Positions 31,339 to 39,656 of a stretch of DNA of 39,656 nt are shown here, piece by piece. A program made the translations under genes and the position numbers. Under the pieces are notes generated by a model. That model ran no database searches, had not been told where the DNA came from, and saw only the letters and a list, made by a program, of their open reading frames with translations. The stretch lies in NCBI GenBank assembly GCA_019155205.2, contig JAHNZQ020000079.1:135128-174783 (forward strand), given 5' to 3'. The DNA is from Gracilaria vermiculophylla (lineage: Eukaryota; Rhodophyta; Florideophyceae; Gracilariales; Gracilariaceae). Position 1 is the first letter of the stretch, and each line of letters opens with the position of its first letter.

Positions 31339-31644
31339 TGAATGTGTCGTTCATCACTCAGGGGCAGTTCTGAAGCGCACGCGTAACAGGGGCTAACTCG
31401 AAGAGTCAAAATCGCACCAGCGCCTCTAGCTGTTGCTCGGCTTCCGGCGATGTATACTCGTTCGCTCGATATCCCTTTCTATCATTTCCGGGTTTGTCTT
31501 TTCGCTGGTACTCGTGGCTTCATGGGCACATCTGCTAGTTGCAACCGTTTCCTGTTGCCTTTTTGCTCAATACAGCGTCATTCTTGTTGCTTATGATCTC
31601 TACAGCTGCGTATTAAATTGCATAGAGCCCTGTCGTCTCTAACA
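31339..31644 (-). repeat. 5' LTR of the old copia element
   Basis: On plus it starts TGAATGAATGTGTCGTTCAT and ends TCTCTAACA; direct repeat of 26492-26791. Shared landmarks include GTTCTGAAGCGCA, GCAACCGTTT, CTGTTGCC and GCTCAAT. The gag relic begins about 80-100 bp inside it. Confidence 0.88.
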
Positions 31645-32021
31645 ACAGTACAGTTGTGAGACGAAACCTATTTGAAAGAAAGCCATGTTAAATGTATAGA
31701 AGCAGTCTGGTGCAACAGGCAAAGCAGTTGATGAACACAAGTTCTAGCTGTGCTTAGGCGCATAATTGCAATTATCAGCACGGAGGACCCCAGAGAACGC
31801 CTACAAGAACAAATTCCCCCATGTAGCCGGGCACAATAATGATAGTGGATACCAGAGCAATCATTCAACGCCCTAACCCTAAACAGGATAAAAAAGATAT
31901 TGTCGTCAGCGAGCATAGGCGGCGAACCGAGTTTTGTGCTGAACTATTTGACTCCTCTACACCGCTTCCGTAGACACGTCCTTATATTAGGAACAAAAAA
32001 GCTGATCAGACTGTGACAGTT

Positions 32022-32402
32022 ATGGGCCCGGAAGTGTTGGTATTTGCAGACTCCAGCGGTAGTCTTGCTCATGCCCCAAAGTTCGTAGCAAACGTTACTT
32101 CAAAAGTCGCAGCCCCGCTGTTGTGCGTCTGTAGATTCAAAGGAGAACAAAATTCAGTAAAGCCGATACCAAATGGAAAGCAATGTGTGAAGGCACAAGT
32201 CACATTTTCTAAAATTACATGCGATGGGATAGCGCAAGATATGCTTACCAGGGATGAGAAGTATGATTCTCTTTTACTCAACGGCTGCCCGTGTACCAAG
32301 AAAAAAGAGCGTTTCTTCGACAGCATTTTCAAGTTTGTTGCGAAAGACAGCCTAACGATATCAATCAAATGCAAAGTTCAGTTGTGGATTTCCATCCAGT
32401 AA
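32022..32402 (+). CDS. Orphan ORF, hypothetical protein
   Basis: ATG at 32022, 126 codons, stop TAA at 32400-32402. I do not recognise it. It is moderately Lys- and Cys-rich with two Cys pairs (LLCVC and NGCPC) and a hydrophobic C-terminus (SLTISIKCKVQLWIS). No signal peptide or membrane segment stands out. Two bases past the stop is a consensus splice donor (AAG-GTGAGT), and 51 nt later TTTCAG, so the ORF could be part of a spliced gene in another frame. It is the only ORF of this size in the window not clearly tied to an element, but a chance ORF is quite possible. Confidence 0.25.
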   Translation: MGPEVLVFADSSGSLAHAPKFVANVTSKVAAPLLCVCRFKGEQNSVKPIPNGKQCVKAQVTFSKITCDGIAQDMLTRDEKYDSLLLNGCPCTKKKERFFDSIFKFVAKDSLTISIKCKVQLWISIQ

Positions 32403-33209
32403 GGTGAGTGTGAGCCAGACAACTAAGTATCTTTACTTCCAAACAGTGTTTCAGGTGCAGATGCGCTATACGCAAGTCAAAATGCAGTCAAAAGGGATGC
32501 AAACAGTAAACGTTTTGCTGCTTTAGTGTGTCGCATTGCGTAACTTACGCTGGATACGATGACCGCACCCATGTTTCAGATGATCCCAGGTCATAACATA
32601 TCCAGGGTCTAGCACAGTCTACGCTTTCTACTGTCCTGGAAGTCGAGATAATGTTTCTAATCGGATCACCTGTAGAGGTAGACCAGGGCAAGGCTTAAAG
32701 CCTTCCAGTATTCATGGTTAAGGTTAATCATGCTGTAACGAAGATTTAGGCCCACATATTCTGCATTAGATCGACAGTTAGTGAAGTACAATTTCTCGAC
32801 GCGTGAAAACACTCCAAATACGTTCGCGATCTTTCTCTCACAATTTTGTCGCGTTGAAATAGCTCTTCCTAGCATGACACAAATGCGTTTGTAGTGAGGC
32901 AAGATTAACCCTCGCGAGAAGAGCAGGAAGGTTAGTTGAAGCCGTCGAGCCGTTTGTTACTTTAAAAGGAGGTGTCTCCTCACATTAGTGGCACAAACCA
33001 ACAGCGGATCAAACGAATCGCTTTTCAGCGGGATCTACCTCAAAAGGAAAAAGGAAAATAGTGAGGAACATGGAACGAGTCCCGCCAGGGACTTGGGTTG
33101 ATATTGGCAAGGCCGGGAGGATCCCTATAGAGGGTGTAAGCCACAGCAGTGGGTAGAACGGGCACAAAGAGGGGTTCTTTTACGCGAGCAACTGTTATAA
33201 GCAAATTAA

Positions 33210-33360
33210 ATGAAAAGGGAGACATCTCCGTTGTGGCGGTAAGCACCGCCGAAGGCGACAAAACTCACAGTCATGTTCTGGTGAAAACGCTTTTGTTCGG
33301 ACCCTTGTAAGGGACATTTACTGATGTGCAGCGGTGGCTGCCGCTGCATTAAGTACAGTA
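33210..33360 (+). repeat. Dispersed repeat, copy 2, with hairpin
   Basis: Direct partner of 3421-3553. It contains a perfect hairpin TGCAGCGG-tggctg-CCGCTGCA (33327-33348), of which copy 1 keeps only a degraded form. It ends AAGTACAGTA. Confidence 0.45.
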
Positions 33361-33736
33361 AACTCCCCATTCTAATGATTAAATAAATACATAAACAACA
33401 TTAGACATCTATCCATATATATTTTGAAACTGTTCAAAGAATTGTTAAAAACTGAAATTAAGGCCACCAAAAAATCACAGAGTGCTAAAGCCCCTTCGCT
33501 GAAATGACATAAATAGCTCATGACCGACCATCAGCTCCCGATGAGTTTACCCAAAATTCCACTATCGGTAACAACCCGTGCCACATATGTGTGGCTCGTT
33601 GTAACGGCGTATCCTGCGAAACTGAACACATCCAAAAATATCTAAAATCTTAATAAGTCCGCGAAATGACCTCTCATAGGGCGTGCTCTAGAAGTACCCA
33701 GAAAGTCGCATCTGAGTATATTTCCTATATAGACGA

Positions 33737-34289
33737 TGTGGTACTGTCAGCCCTCCTCTCGAGGTAGTAAAGCACAACGTCCGTTAGGAGTTTTTGTTGC
33801 CTCCAAAGGCGCATATTCCTAAAGGTGGTCTCCGGTATCCGCTGTCGCGAGCCCGGGGAATTCTGAAAGGGGATCCGCAAACACCAAGCGGAGGGATAGG
33901 TTCACTGAGCGGACAATGCTCCTACAGGCGCTGCAATGATGCGACCTGGGGATCGGAGGCTTAGAAACCTGCGTTAAACGAAGAGAGACTCCAACCGGAA
34001 AAGTAGATGAAGACTCGAGGGTGCTTGTCATTGCTTCCCCAGAGGTGGAGCTCAACCGGCAGATTAAGTATCAAGCCGGGAGCCCGCCTTGGCAGGTCTC
34101 GCTACTGTACTAGTTACCTGCATAAATTATCTAAAATAAAAAATAACTCTACCGTTTCTCAAGGATACTATAGCGCACGCAGGCGGGATTATACACCACG
34201 TGGCCCAGCTAGTAAAATACGAGCCCTCCTTAGGAATATTTTACCTTAAGGCCAAACCACCCTATTTCCGTAGGAGCCACTGTATTACA
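33737..34289 (-). repeat. LTR of the 553-bp family, possible 3' LTR of the gypsy element to the right
   Basis: 553 bp from TGTGGTACTG to TGTATTACA. The left flank is GACGA and the right flank TACCG, so the two sides do not show a target duplication, unlike the copies at 11603 and 24376. It is in minus orientation, the same as the gypsy pol at 35.9-39.7 kb. The bases right of it read on minus as a purine-rich GGTGAAATTTAGGAAAGACG, a possible polypurine tract. These facts fit a 3' LTR whose 5' partner is beyond the window; a solo LTR with eroded duplication is the alternative. Confidence 0.8.
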
Positions 34290-34875
34290 TACCGTCTTTC
34301 CTAAATTTCACCACGTCCTCGAGGTGCATCTTCCAATTTATTGATCCCCGGGGTGGCTCCTGTCGGTTTTGAGGCATGCGCGGCCTCCGGCGGTTTGCAA
34401 GTTCTCTCTTTCAGGCGTTCCTCTCTTTCTCCATACTCCTGCGCGGCGTATTGCCTCGGGCTCGCGTTTCATCCCTTGCGGCGTTTGTAGGCCCTGCTCC
34501 TCTTTCATCCGGCTGCATCTGCTCCTTTTTGATGTCATCCGTTGGTGCTGCTGCGCCAGTCGGCAAAGTGAGTTTCCGCGTCTTCCACCGTACCGTGCGT
34601 GGTGCAAGCGCGCAAATTCCGTGGACGGAGCGTGGGTCACTCCAGAGTGAACACTGACTCCCTTGAGGCGCTCGCCACTCCGATTCCTTCGAGAATTCTC
34701 CTCCGGGAAACACCCACTTCGTCGCGTCCGTTCATTCTATATCCGTGCAGGTGAATCATTCATAATCTTCTCTTCAGTGCCCTTGTCGGACTCCACTGGA
34801 TATGAACTTACGCCCAGCCATGGTACTCCATACCTCGCCTGTCTCTGGTCGTCCGTCTTCTCCGAGCATTTCACG
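34290..34875. other. GC-rich segment, no gene assigned
   Basis: Markedly more GC-rich than the rest of the window and continuous in composition with the ORF to its right. Overlapping open frames exist on both strands, as GC-rich DNA tends to give; none has a motif. It could be leader sequence of the plus-strand ORF or 3' untranslated sequence of the gypsy element. Confidence 0.4.
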
Positions 34876-35048
34876 ATGGCGCCTCGACGCGGCTCTTTTC
34901 CCGGTCGGGCGTATAACTGCAGAACGCTCCGCAAGTGGCGTCAGATCACCCTCCACAGGTGGTACGACTCCGGTTCCTCGACTATGGCTTCTTGGTGGAG
35001 CGCCTGGCCACTCGCACGCCTCGTCGGCTACCGGCTCCGTCCCAGGAT

Positions 35049-35687
35049 ATGAGCGCACCTCCTGAGGTGATAACTCTGCGGCCTGCCGCAATGCCGAGTG
35101 CTCCCGCAGTGGTAGCCGCCGTGTCTCCTATGGAAGAGGACGAGATTGCTCCCGTCCCGGTACCCTCGGCCCCAGTGGTGCAACTCCGATTGCGGAGCGT
35201 CCCTGTGCCTATTCCTCAGCCTCGCATGCGGAGTGTTCCAGTTCCCGCACCGCCGTCACCTCCGGAGTCACCGACTCCGTCCATGGCATTGCCGACCTCC
35301 AGTGTGAAACCGGCGGAACCCCGTCGGTTACCGGCTCCTATCCCAGCTGGTCCGCCGTCTGCGGCTCATTCCGTGGCGGTTGTCGCGCCGTCAACGGAGG
35401 TGTCCGCATCGGGTGCGCCGTCGGGAGGAGTCTCCTCTGGGGCTCTGGAGGCTGCCTTCCAGGAGTGGGTGCAGGCGTGTCTGGTGACAGGCCGTCTTGC
35501 TCCGGCGTCTCCCGTAGAGGCTCTGCGCGAGGCGCGTGCTTGGGTCTTAGAGCTCCATAAGGCCCGGACAGACCGAGCCTCGATGGCGGCCGTCAAGGAA
35601 AGCCTGTCGGAGTTCTTTGATAGCCAAGCGCTCACAGCGAAAGCATGCCTCAAAGCGGAGTATTCAACGCGGTTCGGTGACCTGTAG
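35049..35687 (+). CDS. Plus-strand Pro/Ala-rich ORF antisense-facing the gypsy element
   Basis: I do not recognise this protein. From ATG 35049 it has 212 residues; the open frame extends upstream to 34935 without ATG, and another ATG at 34876 starts a basic segment (MAPRRGSFPGR) in a different frame, suggesting a frameshift near 34950. Residues 1-135 are Pro/Ala/Ser/Val-rich with repeated units such as LRSVPVPIPQP and MRSVPVPAPP. Residues 140-212 are helical (AAFQEWVQACLVTGRLAP, VEALREARAWVLELHKART). After the TAG at 35685 the same frame continues, past further stops (35700, 35847), with a coiled-coil-like RDLSDTKAAVRARERAST and an Arg-rich end. That texture resembles a structural Gag or an accessory protein. 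It lies between the gypsy stop (35929, minus) and an LTR (33737-34289). Confidence 0.5.
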   Translation: MSAPPEVITLRPAAMPSAPAVVAAVSPMEEDEIAPVPVPSAPVVQLRLRSVPVPIPQPRMRSVPVPAPPSPPESPTPSMALPTSSVKPAEPRRLPAPIPAGPPSAAHSVAVVAPSTEVSASGAPSGGVSSGALEAAFQEWVQACLVTGRLAPASPVEALREARAWVLELHKARTDRASMAAVKESLSEFFDSQALTAKACLKAEYSTRFGDL

Positions 35688-35899
35688 GTGGGAGGACCCT
35701 GACCAATAGAAGATCCTTCGGATGGAGCAGACGCTCCACGAACGGTAGTTCAAACATGCATAGGCCGTGTCCGCGATCTCAGCGACACGAAAGCCGCCGT
35801 AAGAGCACGCGAAAGAGCGAGCACAGCATTTTGGAGGAGAAGAAGATAACTCCAGGTGGGGGATAGACGTCGGAGACGAAAAACATCTCCGTTTGGGGG

Positions 35900-35915
35900 C
35901 CCCCTCCCCCTTTCC
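35900..35915 (-). other. Polypurine tract
   Basis: Minus strand GGAAAGGGGGAGGGGG, 16 of 16 purines, 14 nt after the gypsy stop codon. A polypurine tract primes plus-strand DNA and normally marks the 3' LTR boundary. If it does so here, the element's LTR starts at about 35895 and the LTR at 33737 is unrelated; if not, it may be a second, internal tract. Confidence 0.55.
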
Positions 35916-35928
35916 TAAACGGAAACGC

Positions 35929-36480
35929 TTATGTGTAGTGGCGTTTCCGCACCAGATTGGCGTGGTATCGCCTAAGGAAGTTCTCCGGGATGTGTTCCGG
36001 AGGTTCTCCCGTGTCGTCCTTCGAGGTGTACCCATACCAGCGGACGAGGTACAGTACTTTTGCAGGGGTTTGTCGATGGGAGACGATGCGGTCCACCGCG
36101 TAGAGGATATCATCTTCAGGGGTCAGGATAGCATCGGGAGCCTCCAGTAATGGTTCACCGAGAGCGTTGATGCGGTTCCCAGTATCCCGTGGTGTCGTCG
36201 CGCCTGAGGTGGTCGGATGAGGAAGCTCCGCGCGTTGTCGCTGAGGAGGGGTAGTGGACATTCCTGAGAGGCTGAGCGTTGGGACTTTCGTTACCCTGTC
36301 ACGGGAAACGACGTTTCTAAGCCCGTTCACCTTAGTGGCAACTGTATCCCTATAGGTGGCCAGGACTTTGTAGGGCCCTGTGGTGGTCGGCGCTAACTTG
36401 CTCATGACGTCCGGCGGTTCATCGGATGGTTCCCAAGGTTCGTCGAGGATAAGCTCATCGCCTTCCTTCAGATGAGGGCC
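35929..36480 (-). pseudogene. GPF/Y module and chromodomain
   Basis: After TAA 36481-36483 the frame continues: GPHLKEGDELILDEPWEPSD, then TTTGPYKVLATYRDTVATKV (GPF/Y module), a Ser/Thr/Pro-rich linker and the chromodomain YAVDRIVSHRQTPAKVLYLV, then RWYGYTSKDDTGEPPEHIPE and NFLRRYHANLVRKRH. The chromodomain aromatic residues Y, W and Y are present. It is close to the canonical form and much better preserved than in the 15.5-18.8 kb element. Ends at TAA 35929-35931. Confidence 0.93.
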
Positions 36481-36483
36481 TTA

Positions 36484-37977
36484 CATAACCTTTCGGTCGA
36501 AGTCCGGTTTGTATCTCCTCTGCGAGGAGTTGAGTCTCTTCTTCGCGAGGGAGAGTGCGTTCTCATATCGCCTTAGGATGAAGTGTTTGGCTTGCGCCGC
36601 TGTTGGCGTCTGGGGCCCATCCGCCGGGTGCGCCGTGGCGCGTGCCGCGATGACGGCACTTGGCGGTATGCGCGAGAGCACCAAATTGAAAGAAGCAGTG
36701 CCCGTGGAGAAGTGCACTTGTAGGTTATATGCATACGTGAGGGGTCCCAAATATGCGTCCAAATCCTTCTGGTGGTCCGCGACGTAGTGCTTCAGCCTTG
36801 AGGCGATGGTTTTGTTGAACCTTTCCGCCTGTGCGTTTGTCTGGGGGTGATAGGCAGTTGTGAACAACTGCTTCATCCCGAGCATTCCGGAGATGGCGCT
36901 GAAGAGTTTCGCCGCGAACTGGGGTCCATTTTCCGTAAGGAGGTACAACGGTATCCCGTAGTGGTAAACCCAATGCTCCAGAAAGGCGTCGGCAATCACT
37001 GATGCAGTAGTGCTCCGGAGGGGGATGGCACGCGTGATCGTAGAAAAACGATCCGTGATCACGAGGATAAATCGATGCCCTAGCTTCGTCTTGGGGAGAG
37101 GACCCAAAATGTCTATGGCCACAAACTCCAACCGTCCTGAAGGTGAGAACGGCATGAGCGGCGTCCGGTGTTTCCGTATACTCCCCCTAGCGGCGGCGCA
37201 GAAATAGCAACCCCCCACCGTTTGGAAGGCGTCCTTAGCAATGTTCGGCCCATAGAACTCCCTCCGCATAGTGAAATACATCCGAGATCCACCGGGGTGC
37301 CTGGCGAGGCGAGGATAGGGAGAGAAATACAGCACCCTTGCCCGCAGCTTCGTCGCGACCACCTTTTGGAGAGCTCCATCCAGGGGGGCGCGGCGTACAA
37401 GCACGCCGTCTCGGTCGACGTCGAATGACGATGTAAAGCTCCCCACAGTGGCGAGGCACTCCTTGCAGTACGCATCCGTTCTCTGTTCCTTCAGGAACTC
37501 CGCTATGGTAATGGGAAGAACTTCTTTCTCCTCCTCAACAAGAGCCATCACCTCAGGGAGTCCGATATACTTTCGTTCAGGTTCATAGCATTCCAAACAT
37601 TGTCCATCGGATTCTTCTTTCCCGTCGGCGTCTTGGATAACCAGACACGGGATAGTGTCCTCCAAAGGTGTTTTGTCCTCCCCCTCGGTGGAGATTCGCG
37701 AGAGCGCGTCCGCTGCCTGGTGTTTAATGCCAGGGCGGGGGATGATTTCAATCTCGAACACCAGGAGGCGTACCCTCCACCTATTCTGGCGACCGGAAGC
37801 ATCCGTCAAGGACAATATCCACCTCAGTGGTGCGTGGTCCGTCCTCAAAGTGAAGCGCGCGCCTTCCAGGTATGGACGTAAGAGCAAAACCGCCCACACA
37901 ATGGCAAGAAATTCGCGCTCCGACGTGGAATAATTCCGTTCTGTAGGAGTGATGGTGCGACTCCAATATTCGATGGG
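36484..37977 (-). pseudogene. Gypsy RNase H and integrase
   Basis: RNase H: PIEYWSRTITPTERNYSTSE, EREFLAIVWAVLLLRPYLEG and FTLRTDHAPLRWIL, closing with KHQAADALSRIS. Integrase zinc finger: ARHPGGSRMYFTMRREFYGP and VGGCYFCAAARG (His and Cys pairs; Gly to Arg before the second His). Core: LEFVAIDILGPLPKTKLGHR (first Asp), YGIPLYLLTENGPQF (Glu where the second Asp is normal) and HPQTNAQAERFNKTI (Glu). The basic C-terminus reads LAKKRLNSSQRRYKPDFDRK. The long open frame is 472 codons. The Asp-to-Glu change and the upstream stops make it inactive. Confidence 0.95.
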
Positions 37978-39402
37978 TTAAAGTCCACCTTCCGTTTGTT
38001 TCTGTAGGAGGGCACATCCGACCTGAAATTTACAGGCGTCCGTATCCAGCACCATTCGGCCGTGCCGCTTCGGAAGCACAAAGATTGGTGGTTTTATTAG
38101 TCTACTCTTTAGGGTGTCGAAGGCTTCAAACTCCCCATCCGTCAAGATAGCCAATTGCGTCGGCTTTTCCTTCTTCAAGATGCAATTTAACAGCGCCGCT
38201 ATACGGGAGAAATTCGGTACAAACCTCCGGAAGACGTTACACAACTCAAAAAAGGAGCAGAGCTCCGTCTGGTTTGTGGGACGGTGAGCTTCCATGATGG
38301 CGTCCTGAGTTTTCATGGAAACCTGTAGACGGCCCGGGAGCACAACGTGCCCCAGGTAGTCCACCGACGACTTAAAAAAGTAACATTTCTCCAGCTTCAA
38401 GGTGAGTCCAGCATCCTTTAGGGGTTGGAGCACGTGCTTTACATGCATGAAGTGCTCCTCCAGGTTTCGGGAGTATATGATGACGTTATCGATATATAAT
38501 AAGGCGTACTGCCACTTCACCTATGACAGGATAATTTCCACCGCTCGTTGGAACGTATCGGGTGCATTCTTCAATCCAAATGGCATCCTTAGGAATCTGA
38601 AGATCCCACAGTGCGAGGTAAACGTTGTCTTATCCTTATCGGTGTCGTCCATAGCAATCTGCCAGTAGCCGCTGTTGACATCCAGCGTGGAAAGAATGGA
38701 CGCATCGCCTAAGGTGTCGATACATTCATCCATACGGGGTATCGGGTACGAATCGCGTACCGTCACCTCGTTGAGGCACCTGTACTCAATACAGAACCTT
38801 CAGGAGCCATCTTTCTTCTTGACAAACACCAATGGGGAGGTCCATTTGGAATTTGAAGGCTCTATAACGCCCTTTTCCAGCATCCGGTGGACCTCATAGC
38901 GTTCAAAATCGCGCGAATGGGGTCCGGCCCTCCTCGGGAGTTGATATACCGGTTTCGCATCCGGTCTGAGCTTGATGCTGTGCTTGGCCAGGCTGACCCG
39001 ACCCAAACGACCAGACCATATGTCCTCAAAGGCGGATAGCATCTCCACTATCCTATGGCGATACTCTTCGAAGTACTCGCCAATTTGGAGCTTCTCCTGA
39101 CAGGTGGCAGGATTCTCTTCCTCTGGAGCCGTTGAAGTCGCTTCAGCCTCCATGGTGGAAAAAGCATCGCAGTCCGTAAGGTCTTCCGATCGAGGAAGGT
39201 GACCCAGTCCCGCAGGGGCGGGTAATGCCAGTCCGACGACCATCCCTTTCTGGAGCCATAACGGCGACTCCTTGAGGTTAGCGAGCACTACTCTGAAGGG
39301 AATGTTCGGTATTACTTCCATAACACTGTTCGCCATCATGGAGTACTGCTTCGTCGTCAGGTGTGGGCTCCCCTGTAGGAATGAAAGGCCAGATGCAGAG
39401 GA
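37978..39402 (-). pseudogene. Gypsy reverse transcriptase with YIDN box
   Basis: Linker IGEYFEEYRHRIVEMLSAFE, then LRPDAKPVYQLPRRAGPHSR and EVHRMLEKGVIEPSNSKWTS mark the start. KKDGS is followed by TGA (38800-38802) where Trp is expected. SYPIPRMDECIDTLGDASIL, STLDVNSGYWQIAMDD (first Asp) and FLRMPFGLKNAPDTFQRAVE follow. After TAG 38521 comes LLYIDNVIIYSRNLEEHF: the catalytic box is Y-I-D-N, the second Asp being Asn, which should abolish polymerisation. The thumb reads CYFFKSSVDYLGHVVLPGRL. The domain passes into RNase H with VLDTDACKFQVGCALLQKQT before TAA 37978. Confidence 0.93.
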
Positions 39403-39656
39403 CTACACCCAGACTTCGGCCTGACTCCTCGCGGGTATTTCGATGCTCTTCACCCCTCGGAGCTTATTCGACTGCGTCTCCTTTGGAAGATTACCAACGT
39501 GATGCGCGTTGGCGTCCGGTCCTGAAGATGCGGACACGATACCTACAAGGGCGGCGTCATGAAACGTCACCTTCCGCAGGCGTGGGTAGATTGCACGTAC
39601 ATATCGATGCACAAAGGAAGTGCCCAATATGCATTGTGCGGCCAAGTTGGTCGCCA
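39403..39656 (-). pseudogene. Gypsy protease, C-terminal part
   Basis: Begins at the window edge with CILGTSFVHRYVRAIYPRLR, the I-L-G-x-x-FI block of retropepsins, followed by a linker (LRGVKSIEIPARSQAEVWV) whose beta-strand pattern is usual between gypsy protease and reverse transcriptase. A TAG ends the frame at 39403-39405 and the same frame resumes beyond it. The catalytic Asp is outside the window. Confidence 0.75.

Larger units (their letters stand above)
26492..31644 (-). mobile_element. Complete but old Ty1/copia retrotransposon with two LTRs
   Basis: Two direct repeats of about 300 bp (26492-26791 and 31339-31644) enclose a minus-strand gag, protease, integrase, reverse transcriptase and RNase H in copia order. 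The LTRs are strongly diverged from each other (roughly 70% by eye), so the insertion is old. The coding part is broken by many stops and frameshifts. A purine-rich run with six G (minus strand AAACGGGGGGC, near 26800-26810) lies just inside the 3' LTR and may be the polypurine tract. No target duplication could be matched. Confidence 0.9.
31645..33736. other. Mostly empty region with one orphan ORF and a repeat
   Basis: Apart from the ORF at 32022-32402 and the repeat copy at 33210-33360 I see nothing supported. Between 32410 and 33200 no frame has recognisable content. Confidence 0.5.
35895..39656 (-). mobile_element. Chromodomain Ty3/gypsy retrotransposon, 5' part beyond window
   Basis: Minus-strand protease, reverse transcriptase, RNase H, integrase, GPF/Y and chromodomain, all in one reading frame from the right edge to the stop at 35929. 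Only five internal stops interrupt it (39403, 38800, 38521, 37978, 36481) and there is no frameshift. GC content is visibly higher than in the neighbouring elements. Gag and the 5' LTR lie to the right of the window. Confidence 0.93.

Noticed and set aside
31871..31883. CCCTAACCCTAAA, telomere-like
   Set aside because: Only two units, no array and no orientation change nearby; expected by chance in 40 kb.
34338..34713. Several overlapping open frames of about 100 codons on both strands
   Set aside because: GC-rich DNA has few stop codons; no frame shows domain content and they contradict each other.
38800..38802. TGA at Trp positions (also 10839-10841 and 1119-1121) as a hint of UGA-to-Trp recoding
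   Set aside because: TAG and TAA also interrupt the same frames, and the elements are decayed in other ways, so G-to-A decay explains it.
1..39656. CRISPR arrays, tRNA or rRNA genes, prokaryotic operons
   Set aside because: I saw no regularly spaced repeats, no tRNA cloverleaf or rRNA-like sequence, and the gene content is entirely eukaryotic mobile DNA.

Overview
The window is eukaryotic nuclear DNA made almost entirely of transposable elements. I found no ordinary host gene I could defend. The mix is Ty1/copia and chromodomain Ty3/gypsy LTR retrotransposons, Tc1/mariner relics and a plant/protist-type PIF/Harbinger transposon carrying both a transposase and a Myb/SANT-like protein. This would fit a repeat-rich protist or algal genome, for example a florideophyte red alga or an oomycete. 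That taxonomic guess is inference and weak. A run of exactly 100 Ns (20808-20907) shows this is a draft scaffold.

Layout. 1-2973 (-): decayed copia element (gag, protease, integrase; reverse transcriptase not visible). 3697-4680 (+): Tc1 relic. 4690-6490: no gene. 6500-10560 (+): very decayed Ty3/gypsy relic, recognisable in its reverse transcriptase. 10740-12460 (-): Tc1 relic split by an old LTR, which is itself split by a younger LTR of the same family. 12490-15330: PIF/Harbinger element with convergent transposase and Myb-like genes, one nonsense codon in each. 15405-18792 (-): chromodomain gypsy element cut in its protease by another LTR of the same family. 18793-20352 (+): that LTR with a primer-binding site and a partial gag. 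20353-20807: hairpin-rich filler. 20908-22895 (-): well-kept copia gag-protease-integrase next to the assembly gap. 23900-25130 (+): third Tc1 relic, split by a solo LTR with a 5-bp target duplication. 26492-31644 (-): complete but old copia element between diverged LTRs. 31645-33736: one orphan ORF and a dispersed repeat. 33737-39656: an LTR of the same family, then a GC-rich plus-strand ORF, then a minus-strand gypsy polyprotein with chromodomain that runs off the right edge.

The unifying thread is one roughly 553-bp LTR family present five times (11107-12221 interrupted, 11603-12160, 18793-19345, 24376-24928, 33737-34289). Three copies have 5-bp target duplications (one imperfect), and in two cases removing the LTR and one duplication rejoins the two halves of a Tc1 transposase gene. 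The rightmost copy has the strand expected of the 3' LTR of the chromodomain gypsy element beside it. If so, that element carries an antisense ORF between pol and its 3' LTR, the most interesting possibility in the window. Elements differ in age: the right-hand gypsy keeps one reading frame over about 3.7 kb with only five internal stops, while the relic at 6.5-10.5 kb is barely readable.
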